A stretch of DNA of 64,000 nt from Streptomyces nigra (GTDB taxonomy: Bacteria > Actinomycetota > Actinomycetes > Streptomycetales > Streptomycetaceae), in NCBI RefSeq assembly GCF_003074055.1, contig NZ_CP029043.1, positions 6,502,501-6,566,500 of the forward strand. Direction: 5' to 3'. Positions within the stretch are counted from its first letter, which is position 1. Each line of letters starts with the position of its first letter. The notes under the pieces were generated by a model, which was given only the letters and a program-made list of their open reading frames with translations, was not told the DNA's origin and ran no database searches. Shown one piece after another: positions 17,620 through 27,282 of this stretch. A program made the translations under genes and the position numbers.

Positions 17620-18906
17620 TCAGTCCGGTGCGGCGTCCGCGCCGTTGAGCCGGCGGCTGCGCAGATAGCCGAAGGGCCCGTACAGCAGTCCGCGCAGCTC
17701 CAGCAGGGCGAGCCGCCGGGACCAGGCGGTGTCCTCGGTCATCCGGTCGTGCGTCCGGGTCAGGGCGAGCAGGACGCCTCCGGGCAGGGCACGCAGCAGG
17801 GCGGGCAGCATACGGGGCTCGTGGAGCAGGGCGGCCGTCAGATAGGCCCCGAGCCCGGCGCCGTAGCCGAACGCCTGGCGGTCCAGGGCGTCGTGCGTGC
17901 GCCGATGGCGGTGCCAGACGACCGCGTCGGGCTGGTAGGCGAGGGTCTGACCGGCCGCCAGGACCCGGAAGAAGGCCAGGAGGTCGTCCCCGCCGCGGGC
18001 CGGGGTGCCCACGCCCGTCGCCGGGTCGAAGCCGCCGAGGGCACGCAACGCGTCCACCCGGAAGGCCATGTTGGTGCCGGAGCCGAAGCGGCCGGCGGTG
18101 AACGGGAACAGCGGGTCGTCCGGCGGGCGGCTCAGCGAGAAGGTGCGGAACTCGTACCCCTTCGCGAACTGCCCGTGCCGCTCCAGGGCGTTCTGGGCGG
18201 GCGTGCGCAGCTCGGCCGGGACGATCAGACCGGTGACACAGGTCGTCGCCGGGTCGTGCGCGAAGCCCTCCACGAGGGCGGGCAGCCAGTGCGGGTCGAC
18301 CAGGGTGTCGTCGTCGGTGAACGCGGCGATGTGGCCGCGGGCCGCCGCGAGGCCCTTGTTGTGGGCGTGGGCCAGACCGGGCCGCGGCTCCCTGAGGTAG
18401 CGCAGCCGATGCCGGTACGCGCCGAGGACGAGCCGCGCGGTGGCGTCGTCGGCCGGGGCGTTGTCCACGACGATCACTTCGAACCACGGGTACTCGGTGC
18501 GCAGCAGCGCGTCGAGGCACTGTCGGAGCATCTTTGGGCGGTTGTGCGTGGCGACGATGACGCTGGCGGGCGGTCTCGCGAAGGAGGGGGTGCCGGTCCG
18601 GGACCCGGCCGCTGCGGTGTGCGGATGCCGGCTCGCGGCCTCGGCCAGGGCGAGCCACAGTTCGGTCGGGTTGTCGGGGCCGCCGGTCGCGCTGACCAGC
18701 CCGAGCGGATGGCCCGGCAGCCGCACCAGCGCCAGGACCGGTGCACGGGGGCGGACCGAGCCCTGGCCGCCGGGGGGACGGAACTCGTGCGGCCGCGCCA
18801 GGTCCATGTCGACCACGTCGACCGGGGTGTACGGGGCCTCGGGGCGCCGGGCGCCCGCCGCGGTGTGCCGGGACGGGGCCGGCAGGGGCAGCCGGGTGAC
18901 GCTCAT
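17620..18906 (-). CDS. Family 2 glycosyltransferase with N-terminal extension
   Basis: A 428-residue GT2 enzyme. The catalytic domain begins at ASVIVATHNRPKMLRQCLDA (about residue 115); AAFTDDDTLVDPHWL carries the DXD-type motif and GTPARGGDDLLAFFRVL the acceptor/base region. About 110 residues before the domain are unusual for a minimal GT2 and include PVLALVRLPGHPLGLVSATG; a similar extension occurs in some actinobacterial GT2 enzymes. ATG 18906 overlaps the stop of the upstream gene by four bases; the longer frame to 19068 is not supported. It is followed ten bases later by the flippase. Confidence 0.9.
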   Translation of the reverse strand: MSVTRLPLPAPSRHTAAGARRPEAPYTPVDVVDMDLARPHEFRPPGGQGSVRPRAPVLALVRLPGHPLGLVSATGGPDNPTELWLALAEAASRHPHTAAAGSRTGTPSFARPPASVIVATHNRPKMLRQCLDALLRTEYPWFEVIVVDNAPADDATARLVLGAYRHRLRYLREPRPGLAHAHNKGLAAARGHIAAFTDDDTLVDPHWLPALVEGFAHDPATTCVTGLIVPAELRTPAQNALERHGQFAKGYEFRTFSLSRPPDDPLFPFTAGRFGSGTNMAFRVDALRALGGFDPATGVGTPARGGDDLLAFFRVLAAGQTLAYQPDAVVWHRHRRTHDALDRQAFGYGAGLGAYLTAALLHEPRMLPALLRALPGGVLLALTRTHDRMTEDTAWSRRLALLELRGLLYGPFGYLRSRRLNGADAAPD

Positions 18907-19703
18907 GCCGCGCCCCGCTCCGCCCGCGCCGCCTTCCAGGCCGCCGGCCGCTCGGCGAGCAGCGTGCGCAGGACGCGCTGGCCGTCGGAGATGGCGTGCA
19001 GATTGGACCGGCCGCTGCGGCGCGGCAGTTCGAGGCTCGGGACCTCCGCGATACGCAGCCCGGAGCACAGGGCGTGCGTGATCATCTCGGTCTCGATCTC
19101 GAAGCCGGAGGAGTGCAGGTCGAGGTCGTCCAGGAAGCTGCGGCGGAAGGCGCAGAAGCCGTAGCAGAGGTCGGTGAGCGACGCGTCGTACAGACGGTTC
19201 ACGGCCGCCAGCAGGACGCGGTTGCCGAACTGCCGGAAGTGGGTGATGTCCAGGGAGCCGCCGCCCGCGATGAACCGGGACCCCTTCACGAAGTCGTACC
19301 CGTGGTCCAGGAAGTGCAGGAAGTGCGGGATCTCGCCGGGGGACATGCTGCCGTCGGCGTCCATCATGACGATGTGGTCGCCGGTCGCGGCGTCGAAGCC
19401 GGTGCGCAGCGCGTTGCCCTTGCCGGGGCCCCGCTGCGGGACGCTGCGCACCGTGGGCAGACAGTCCTGGGCCATGTGCAGGGTCGCGTCGACCGAGGAG
19501 CCGTCGACGAGGATCACCTCGTCCACACAGTCCGGGATCTGGGAGAAGACCCAGGGGATGTTGCGCGCCTCGTTCAAAGCCGGCACCACCAGGCTCACGG
19601 TTGCGCGCGGGGGCGGTCGGTCCTCCGCCCGGCGCAGTGGGTGGTCGTCCGGCCGCGTCAGGAGGGCGGTCCGGTGGTCGAGGCGGGAGCTGTTCGTCTT
19701 CAT
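18903..19703 (-). CDS. Family 2 glycosyltransferase, polyprenyl-phosphate sugar synthase type
   Basis: A 266-residue GT2 of the dolichyl/polyprenyl-phosphate-mannose synthase group. Seen: SLVVPALNEARNIPWVF (donor site), EVILVDGSSVDATL, GKGNALRTGFDAATGDHIVM and the DADGSMSP metal-binding motif. Such enzymes usually make a lipid-linked sugar for transfer by membrane GT-C enzymes, which would fit the 11462 membrane protein (inference). No C-terminal membrane helices are present. ATG 19703 with GGAGA seven bases upstream is used. It is the first gene of the leftward polysaccharide operon; the promoter must lie in the AT-rich 19704-19893 gap, which contains ATACG/CGTAT arms at 19756-19772. Confidence 0.9.
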   Translation of the reverse strand: MKTNSSRLDHRTALLTRPDDHPLRRAEDRPPPRATVSLVVPALNEARNIPWVFSQIPDCVDEVILVDGSSVDATLHMAQDCLPTVRSVPQRGPGKGNALRTGFDAATGDHIVMMDADGSMSPGEIPHFLHFLDHGYDFVKGSRFIAGGGSLDITHFRQFGNRVLLAAVNRLYDASLTDLCYGFCAFRRSFLDDLDLHSSGFEIETEMITHALCSGLRIAEVPSLELPRRSGRSNLHAISDGQRVLRTLLAERPAAWKAARAERGAA

Positions 19704-19842
19704 GATGCCGTCTCCGCGGAGGTGCTGCGGCGGATGCCCGGTGTACGTCGACGCCATACGCTTACGTCGTATACATCTTCTAAGTGAATATTCTGCTCTT
19801 ATCGGGCAAATGGTCAAGCGGGGGAGCCGTCGGACAGCCGGA
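19704..19842. promoter_or_regulatory. AT-rich promoter gap of the polysaccharide operon
   Basis: The region 19735-19810 is far poorer in G+C than its surroundings, with runs such as GTATACATC and GAATATTC. An inverted repeat ATACG-CTTACGT-CGTAT spans 19756-19772. It lies upstream of the leftward glycosyltransferase gene at 19703 and is a plausible promoter/operator. No single -35/-10 pair is convincing. Confidence 0.4.
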
Positions 19843-19870
19843 CGGCCCCGCCGCCGGGGCGACGGGGCCG
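19843..19870 (-). terminator. Hairpin after the iol operon
   Basis: CGGCCCCG (19843-19850) and CGGGGCCG (19863-19870) are perfect complements with a 12-base loop, located 24 bases past the stop of the GntR gene on the minus strand. There is no T-run, as usual in high-G+C genomes. Confidence 0.5.
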
Positions 19871-19893
19871 GAGAACACGACGGGGTGGCCGGT

Positions 19894-20679
19894 TCAGCTC
19901 CTGACCATCAACTGGAAGTCGAACGCGTACCGCGAAGCCCGGTAGATGTGCGTGCCGTACTCCACCGCCCGGCCCGTGTCGTCGTACGCCGTGCGCTGCA
20001 TCGTCAGCAGGGCCGCGCCCTCCTGTTCGTCGAGGCGGGTGCCCTCCTCGGCGGTGGCGCGGCGGGCGCCGACCGTCTGGTGGGCGCTGTGCAGGGTGAT
20101 GCCGACCGCCCGCATCATCCGGTACAGGCCGGTCGCCTCGAGGCGGGCCGTGTCCAGGTCGAGCAGGTCCGCCGGCAGGTGGTTGCACAGGATCGCCACG
20201 GGGTGGCCGTGCGTGCTGCGCAGTCGCTCCAGGACCGTGACCTCGGCGCCCTCCGCGATGCCCAGGGCGGCGGCCACGTCGGCCGGGGCCGGGACGCGCT
20301 CGTTGCGGACGACCCGGGTCGTCGGGCCCTGCCCGGCCGCCTCCAGGTCGTCGTAGAGGCTGCTCAGCTCCAGGGGGCGTTTCACCTGGCGGTGGACCAC
20401 CTGTGTGCCCACCCCGCGCCGCCGGACAAGGAGGCCCTTGTCGACCAGGGACTGGATGGCCTGCCGGACGGTGGGCCGGGACAGGCCCAGCCGCACCGAC
20501 AGGTCGACCTCGTTGCCCAGGAGGTCGCCCGGGGCGAGCGACCCGTGGGCGATCGCCGCCTCCAGCTGCTGCGCGAGCTGGTGGTACAGCGGCACCGGAC
20601 TGCCCCGGTCCAGGGCGAAGCCCAGCGGGTCCAGCGCGGAGACGGATCCGGCACGGGCGGCGCCGCGGGTCCTGGCCAT
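19894..20679 (-). CDS. GntR/HutC-type regulator of the inositol operon
   Basis: Transcription factor of 261 residues: an N-terminal winged helix-turn-helix (about residues 27-95, with LSRPTVRQAIQSLVDKGLL as recognition region) and a C-terminal UTRA ligand-binding domain ending YRASRYAFDFQLMV. It is the last gene of the iolC-aldolase-iolB-iolD-mmsA operon, 36 bases after mmsA, so it would be co-expressed with the genes it controls. In S. coelicolor a GntR regulator at the corresponding place represses inositol catabolism (recalled from memory, not checked). The ligand may be inositol or a pathway intermediate. Its likely sites are the CTGTCAATA/TATTGACAG arms in the 26987-27282 gap (inference). 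Confidence 0.88.
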   Translation of the reverse strand: MARTRGAARAGSVSALDPLGFALDRGSPVPLYHQLAQQLEAAIAHGSLAPGDLLGNEVDLSVRLGLSRPTVRQAIQSLVDKGLLVRRRGVGTQVVHRQVKRPLELSSLYDDLEAAGQGPTTRVVRNERVPAPADVAAALGIAEGAEVTVLERLRSTHGHPVAILCNHLPADLLDLDTARLEATGLYRMMRAVGITLHSAHQTVGARRATAEEGTRLDEQEGAALLTMQRTAYDDTGRAVEYGTHIYRASRYAFDFQLMVRS

Positions 20680-20715
20680 GGGACGAACCTCCCTGTCGGG
20701 TCGGGAACTGCCGGG

Positions 20716-22254
<1,539 letters not shown>

Positions 22255-22294
22255 GAGGTGCGGGCCTTTCGGGGGTGGGGCGGGGGAGGAAGGT

Positions 22295-24172
22295 TCAGAG
22301 GTGGTGGCGGCGGGCCGTGACCTGCCGGTCGTAGCGCTCGCGGGCCTCGACGGCGGCCTCGCGTCCGGCGACCTCGGCGACGGGCACGTCCCACCACGCC
22401 TCGGCGCCCGGCGAGGTCGCCCGGGTGGTGTCCGTCTCGACGTACACGCAGGTCGGCCGGTCCGAGGCGCGGGCCGCGGCCAGCGCCTCGCGCAGCTCGC
22501 CCACGGTCTTGGCGCGCAGCACCTCCATGCCGAGGCTGGCCGCGTTCGCGGCGAGGTCCACGGGCAGCGGGGCGCCGGTGAAGCTGCCGTCGGCCGCCCG
22601 GTAGCGGTAGGCGGTGCCGAACCGTTCGCCGCCGGTCTCGGCCGACAGACCGCCGATGGAGGCGTAGCCGTGGTTCTGGAGGAGGACGACGTTGACCGGC
22701 AGGCCCTCCTGCACCGCGGTCACGATCTCCGTCGGCATCATCAGGTACGTGCCGTCGCCGACCAGCGCCCACACCGGGGTGTCCGGCGCCGCCTGCTGGA
22801 CGCCGATCGCGGCCGGGATCTCGTAGCCCATGCAGGAGTAGCCGTACTCCAGGTGGTACTGGCGCGGCGAGCGGGCGCGCCACAGCTTGTGCAGGTCGCC
22901 GGGGAGCGAACCGGCCGCGTTGATCACCACGTCGTCGTCGCCGACGACCGCGTCGAGCGCGCCCAGCACCTGGGTCTGTGTCGGCACGGCCGTGTCGTCG
23001 TCGGCGAGGTAGGCGGCCTCGACGACCGCGTCCCAGCGCTCCCGGCCGGCCCCGTACTCGGCCTCGTACGCGGCGTCCACGCGGTGCCCGGCGAGCGCCT
23101 CGGTGAGAAGGGTGAGCCCGGAGCGGGCGTCGCAGACCAGCGTCCGCGCGGACAGCTTGTGCGCGTCGAAGCCGGTGATGTTGAGGTTCAGGAACCGTAC
23201 GTCCGGGTTCTGGAAGAGCGTGCCGGACGCCGTCGTGAAGTCGGTGTACCGGGTGCCGACGCCGATCACCAGGTCCGCGGTGCGGGCCAGGTCGTCGCTG
23301 GCCGAGGTGCCGGTGTGGCCGATGCCGCCGAGGTCGGCGGGGTGGTCGAAGCGCAGCGAGCCCTTGCCGGCCTGTGTGGAGGCCACGGGGACGCCGGTCG
23401 CCTCCACGAACGCCCGCAGCGTGTCCTCGGCCTCGCTGTGGTGCACGCCGCCGCCCGCGACGAGCAGCGGGCGCCGCGCGGAGCGGATCGCCTCGACGGC
23501 CGCCGCCAGCTCGGCCGGGTCCGGCGCGGGACGCCGTACGGGCCAGACACGCTCGGCGAGGAACTCGAGCGGCCAGTCGTACGCCTCCGCCTGGACGTCC
23601 TGGGGGAGGGCCAGCGTCACCGCGCCGGTCTCGGCGGGGTCGGCGAGCACCCGCATGGCGTGCAGCGCGGACGGGATCAGGGCCTCGGGGCGGGTGATCC
23701 GGTCGAAGTAGCGGGAGACCGGGCGCAGTGTGTCGTTGACCGACACGTCCGCCTCGACGGGGTGCTCCAGCTGCTGGAGCAGCGGGTCCGGGGCGTGCGA
23801 GGCGAAGTAGTCGCCGGGCAGCAGCAGGACCGGCAGGCGGTTGATGGTGGCGAGGGCCGCGCCGGTGACCAGGTTGGTGGCGCCGGGGCCGATCGACGTC
23901 GTCACCGCCTGTGCGGAGAGCCGGTTGCGCTGGCGGGCGTGGCCGACGGCCGCGTGCACCATGGACTGCTCGTTGCGTCCCTGGTGGTACGGCATGGCCT
24001 CCTCGCCCGCCTCCAGCAGCGCCTGGCCCACGCCGGCCACGTTGCCGTGCCCGAAGATGCCCCAGGTGCCGGCGATCAGCCGGTGCCGGACACCGTCGCG
24101 CTCGGTGTACTGAACGGACAGGAACCGCACCAGCGCCTGGGCGACGGTCAGTCGGACGGTGGATGAGCTCAT
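22295..24172 (-). CDS. iolD: 3D-(3,5/4)-trihydroxycyclohexane-1,2-dione hydrolase
   Basis: ThDP-dependent ring-opening enzyme of inositol catabolism that converts the cyclic diketone to 5-deoxy-D-glucuronate. The family order is visible: N-terminal pyrimidine-binding domain with the catalytic Glu in GRNEQSMVHAAVGHARQ, a central FAD-like domain (DLVIGVGTRYTDF), and the C-terminal diphosphate site starting with WALVGDGTYLMMPTEI and ending at LLQNHGYASIGG (GDG...N motif). ATG 24172 gives 625 residues, as usual; the longer frame to 24919 runs into iolB and is spurious. It starts eight bases after iolB on the same strand. Confidence 0.96.
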   Translation of the reverse strand: MSSSTVRLTVAQALVRFLSVQYTERDGVRHRLIAGTWGIFGHGNVAGVGQALLEAGEEAMPYHQGRNEQSMVHAAVGHARQRNRLSAQAVTTSIGPGATNLVTGAALATINRLPVLLLPGDYFASHAPDPLLQQLEHPVEADVSVNDTLRPVSRYFDRITRPEALIPSALHAMRVLADPAETGAVTLALPQDVQAEAYDWPLEFLAERVWPVRRPAPDPAELAAAVEAIRSARRPLLVAGGGVHHSEAEDTLRAFVEATGVPVASTQAGKGSLRFDHPADLGGIGHTGTSASDDLARTADLVIGVGTRYTDFTTASGTLFQNPDVRFLNLNITGFDAHKLSARTLVCDARSGLTLLTEALAGHRVDAAYEAEYGAGRERWDAVVEAAYLADDDTAVPTQTQVLGALDAVVGDDDVVINAAGSLPGDLHKLWRARSPRQYHLEYGYSCMGYEIPAAIGVQQAAPDTPVWALVGDGTYLMMPTEIVTAVQEGLPVNVVLLQNHGYASIGGLSAETGGERFGTAYRYRAADGSFTGAPLPVDLAANAASLGMEVLRAKTVGELREALAAARASDRPTCVYVETDTTRATSPGAEAWWDVPVAEVAGREAAVEARERYDRQVTARRHHL

Positions 24173-24180
24173 CGGTGACC

Positions 24181-25086
24181 TCACTGGGACGGGGCGGTGT
24201 AGAGGGGCAGACGGGGGTCGACGGGCTGGTCCGGCCAGGTGCCGCGGATCCAGGCGTGGTCGGGGTGGTCGCAGATCAACCAGGCGCGCTCCTCCTCGGG
24301 GCCCGCCATGACGTTCAGGTAGTACATGTGGTGTCCGGGCACCGCCATCGACGGCCCGTGCCAGCCGTCGGGGATCAGCACGACGTCGCCGTCGCGCACC
24401 TCCGCGAGGACGTCGGTGCCGCGGCCGTGGCCGGACGGCGAGACGCGCTGGTAGCCGAGGCCGGGGATGCCGTCGTGATGGGCGAACTCGAAGTAGTAGA
24501 TCTCCTCGAGGACCGACTCCTCGCCGGGCCGGTGCTCGTCGTGCTTGTGAGGCGGGAACGACGACCAGTTGCCGCCGGGCGTGATGACCTCGACCGCGAT
24601 GAGCCTGTCGCACTCGAAGACCCCGGCCGCGCCGAAGTTGTTCACCTGGCGGGAGGAGTTCCCGGTGCCGCGCAGCTCGACCGGCACCGACGAGGCCGGT
24701 CCGTAGCGGGCGGGCAGCCGCCGGGTGCAGCGGGCGCCGGTCAGCGCGAACCGTCCGCCGCCCGGCGAGGTGACGGCCGCCCGGGCGTCGCGCGGCACAT
24801 AGGCGAAGTCGGTGACGGCCGCGAACACGCTGTCGCGGCCGGTGAGCGTGAAGGTGTCGTGGCCGAAGTCGTCGGTCGCCGTCACCGTGCAGCCGCCGGA
24901 CAGCGGCAGCACGATCCACTCGCTGTCGCCGGTCTCGAAGGTGTGCGTGCCGCCGGGCGGCAGCTCCAGGACCCGCAGGCTGGAGTACCCCCAGCGGGCC
25001 TTCTCGGGGGTGACGTCGACGACGTACGGGCCGCCGAGCGCCTTTCCCGCGGGGAGGTGGTACGTCGTCGCGTCATCGAGCGTCAC
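24181..25086 (-). CDS. iolB: 5-deoxy-glucuronate isomerase
   Basis: Converts 5-deoxy-D-glucuronate to 2-deoxy-5-keto-D-gluconate, linking IolD and IolC. The 301-residue bicupin shows the family's metal site region in WSSFPPHKHDEHRPGEES (His-rich cupin motif) and the late DGDVVLIPDGWHGPSMAVPG. KARWGYSSLRVLELPPGG is typical of the N-terminal half. The GTG at 25086 follows the aldolase gene by 27 bases. Complete and in the expected operon position. Confidence 0.95.
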   Translation of the reverse strand: MTLDDATTYHLPAGKALGGPYVVDVTPEKARWGYSSLRVLELPPGGTHTFETGDSEWIVLPLSGGCTVTATDDFGHDTFTLTGRDSVFAAVTDFAYVPRDARAAVTSPGGGRFALTGARCTRRLPARYGPASSVPVELRGTGNSSRQVNNFGAAGVFECDRLIAVEVITPGGNWSSFPPHKHDEHRPGEESVLEEIYYFEFAHHDGIPGLGYQRVSPSGHGRGTDVLAEVRDGDVVLIPDGWHGPSMAVPGHHMYYLNVMAGPEEERAWLICDHPDHAWIRGTWPDQPVDPRLPLYTAPSQ

Positions 25087-25113
25087 AGTCGTTCCTCCGC
25101 GTCGCAGTGCGTG

Positions 25114-25992
25114 TCACAACAGGCCGACGGCCGTGTCCACGGCCGTCTCCACAGTGCCCTCGGCCGGGTAGAGCAGCGAGCGGCCGACGACCATGCCCTG
25201 GACCGTCGGCAGCCGCAGCGCCTTGCGCCAGCGCTCGTACGCCCCCTCCTGGTCGCCGCCGACCTCGCCGCCGAGCAGGACCACGGGCAGCGTGGAGGTC
25301 TCCAGGACCTCGGCCATGTGGTCGGGGTTCTCGGTGACCGGCAGCTTCAGCCAGGTGTAGGCGGAGGTGCCGCCCAGGCCGGAGGCGATGGCGATCGAGC
25401 GGGTGACGGCCTCGGCGGACAGGTCGTTGCGCACCTTGCCGTCGATCCGCCGGGACATGAAGGGCTCGACGAACAGCGGCAGCCGGCGTGCGGCCATGGC
25501 GTCGACGGCGTGGGCCGAGGACTCCAGGGTGGTCAGCGAGCCGGGGTCGGAGAGGTCGATCCGGACGAGCAGCTTGCCGGCGTCGAACCGCATCCGCTCG
25601 ATGTCCTCGGCGCGGTGCCCGGTGAAGCGGTCGTCCATCTCGAAGGACGCCCCGGCCAGACCGCCGCGGTTCATGGAGCCCATGACGACCTTGCCGTCGA
25701 GGACGCCGAGGAGCAGCAGGTCCTCGAGTATGTCCGCGGTGGCCAGGACCCCGTCGACGCCGGGCCGGGACAGCGCCACGCACAGGCGTTCCAGGAGATC
25801 GGCCCGGTTGGCCATGGCGAGGCGCCGGTCGCCGACGCCGAGGGCGCCGCGGGCCGGGTGGTCGGCGGCCACGATCATCAGGCGCCCGCTCGCGCCGATC
25901 AGCGGGCGGCGCACCCGCCGGGCGGCGGCCTCCGCGATCGCCTCGGGGTGCCGGGCTCTGACCGCGGTGAGGTCGGGGATGGAGAGACTCAA
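25114..25992 (-). CDS. Cgl0159-like aldolase of the inositol operon
   Basis: A 292-residue (beta/alpha)8 protein of the class I aldolase/DeoC-like group often annotated as Cgl0159 family. MIVAADHPARGALG, DGVLATADILEDLLL, GGTSAYTWLKLPVT (with the probable Schiff-base Lys) and VVLLGGEVG follow the barrel strands. Position between iolC and iolB suggests it cleaves 2-deoxy-5-keto-6-phosphogluconate to malonate semialdehyde and dihydroxyacetone phosphate, the role of the class II aldolase IolJ in Bacillus; no IolJ is present in the window. The start is TTG with GGAG seven bases upstream. The role is inferred from context. Confidence 0.85.
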   Translation of the reverse strand: MSLSIPDLTAVRARHPEAIAEAAARRVRRPLIGASGRLMIVAADHPARGALGVGDRRLAMANRADLLERLCVALSRPGVDGVLATADILEDLLLLGVLDGKVVMGSMNRGGLAGASFEMDDRFTGHRAEDIERMRFDAGKLLVRIDLSDPGSLTTLESSAHAVDAMAARRLPLFVEPFMSRRIDGKVRNDLSAEAVTRSIAIASGLGGTSAYTWLKLPVTENPDHMAEVLETSTLPVVLLGGEVGGDQEGAYERWRKALRLPTVQGMVVGRSLLYPAEGTVETAVDTAVGLL

Positions 25993-26026
25993 CGAAAACT
26001 CCGTTCAGGGGTGGCTCGGCGGGCGC

Positions 26027-26986
26027 TCATGACGCCCGGGCGAGGAGGTCCTCGACCTCGGACCCGGTGGGCATGGCGGAGGAGCAGGCGAGGCGGGAGG
26101 CGACGAGGGCGCCGGCGGCGTTGGCGTGCCGCATGACCTTCTCCAGCTCCCAGCCGGACAGCAGGCCGTGGACGAGGGAGCCGCCGAAGGCGTCGCCCGC
26201 GCCCAGCCCGTTGACGACTTCGACCGGGACCGGCGGCACCTCGGCCCGGGTGCCGTCGCGGTGGACGGCCAGCACGCCCTTGGGGCCCTGCTTGACGACC
26301 GCCAGCTCGACGCCGGCCGCGAGCAGCGCCTGGGCGCACGCCTCTGGCTCGCGGACGCCGGTGGCGACCTCGCACTCGTCGAGGTTGCCGACGGCGACCG
26401 TGGCGTGCCGCAGTGCCTCGGCGTAGTACGGGCGGGCCTGGTCGGGGTCGCGCCAGAACATGGGGCGCCAGTCGAGGTCGAAGACCGTGGTGCCGGCCTC
26501 GGCGCGATGGGCGAGGGCCGCGAGGGTCGCCGTACGGCTGGGCTCCTCGCTCAGGCCGGTGCCGGTGATCCAGAAGACCCGGGCCGCGCGGATCGCGTCG
26601 AGGTCCAGCTCGTCGGTGCGGATCTCCAGGTCGGGGGCCTTGGGCTGCCGGTAGAAGTACAGCGGGAAGTCGTCGGGAGGGAAGATCTCGCAGAACGTCA
26701 CGGGGGTCGGGTGGGCGGCGACCGGGGTCACCCAGCGGTCGTCCACGCCGAAGTCCTTCAGCGCCTCGTGCAGGTACGCGCCGAACGGGTCGGCGCCGGT
26801 GCGCGTGATCACGGCGGTCTCGCGGCCGAGCCGGGCGGCGGCGACGGCGACGTTCGCGGCCGATCCGCCGAGGAACTTGCCGAACGTCTCCACCCGCTCC
26901 AGAGGGAGGCCGGACTGCAGGGGGTAGAGGTCGACTCCTATTCTTCCCATCGTGATCAAGTCGAAGGGCTTGGCTGTCTCGGCCAT
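26027..26986 (-). CDS. iolC: 5-dehydro-2-deoxygluconokinase
   Basis: PfkB-family kinase that phosphorylates 2-deoxy-5-keto-D-gluconate. LITMGRIGVDLYPLQSG is the IolC-type N-terminus, FGKFLGGSAANVAVAAARLG the PfkB signature 1, and VVNGLGAGDAFGGSLVHGLL signature 2 with the catalytic Asp. The protein has 319 residues, normal for the single-domain form (no C-terminal aldolase domain, unlike some fused homologues). It is the first gene of the leftward operon; its promoter should lie in the divergent gap that ends at 27282. Confidence 0.95.
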   Translation of the reverse strand: MAETAKPFDLITMGRIGVDLYPLQSGLPLERVETFGKFLGGSAANVAVAAARLGRETAVITRTGADPFGAYLHEALKDFGVDDRWVTPVAAHPTPVTFCEIFPPDDFPLYFYRQPKAPDLEIRTDELDLDAIRAARVFWITGTGLSEEPSRTATLAALAHRAEAGTTVFDLDWRPMFWRDPDQARPYYAEALRHATVAVGNLDECEVATGVREPEACAQALLAAGVELAVVKQGPKGVLAVHRDGTRAEVPPVPVEVVNGLGAGDAFGGSLVHGLLSGWELEKVMRHANAAGALVASRLACSSAMPTGSEVEDLLARAS

Positions 26987-27282
26987 GCGTGACGCTCCTA
27001 GAGCTGGACAGGGGGTGCGGGTCCCGAGGGGCCTGCCGCCTCCCAGGTGTAGGACGCGGAGGCCGACGCTGTCAATAGTTTGTACTTACATTCGGACCTG
27101 AGCGTGAAATGATGTCTTAACAAAGTATTGACAGCGAGCGCATCTAGGGATTTGATCCCGTCCCAGCGCAACCGTCGTGTTCCACGGCACACTGCCCGGC
27201 CCAGGGAAGGTCCGGACCGTGTAACCCGGTGATCACCCTTTCCCCCCGTCGCACACCCGTCGCACAGTGAGGTGCTGGAAAG
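26987..27282. promoter_or_regulatory. Divergent iol promoter/operator region
   Basis: This 296-base gap separates iolC (leftward) from the ABC transporter operon (rightward) and is AT-rich at 27065-27160. TTGACA (27128-27133) and TTTGAT (27151-27156) are 17 bases apart and form a good rightward promoter. On the minus strand TTGACA (27075-27070) with TACACC (27051-27046) 18 bases on is a weaker leftward one. Both -35 boxes lie in arms of one inverted repeat, CTGTCAATA (27069-27077) and TATTGACAG (27126-27134), which could be the shared operator of the GntR regulator. Confidence 0.6.

Noticed and set aside
15323..18658. A 1111-codon minus-strand frame reading through three polysaccharide genes
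   Set aside because: Only the part from 16249 to 15323 has glycosyltransferase motifs; the rest is a shadow of the flippase and GT2 genes.
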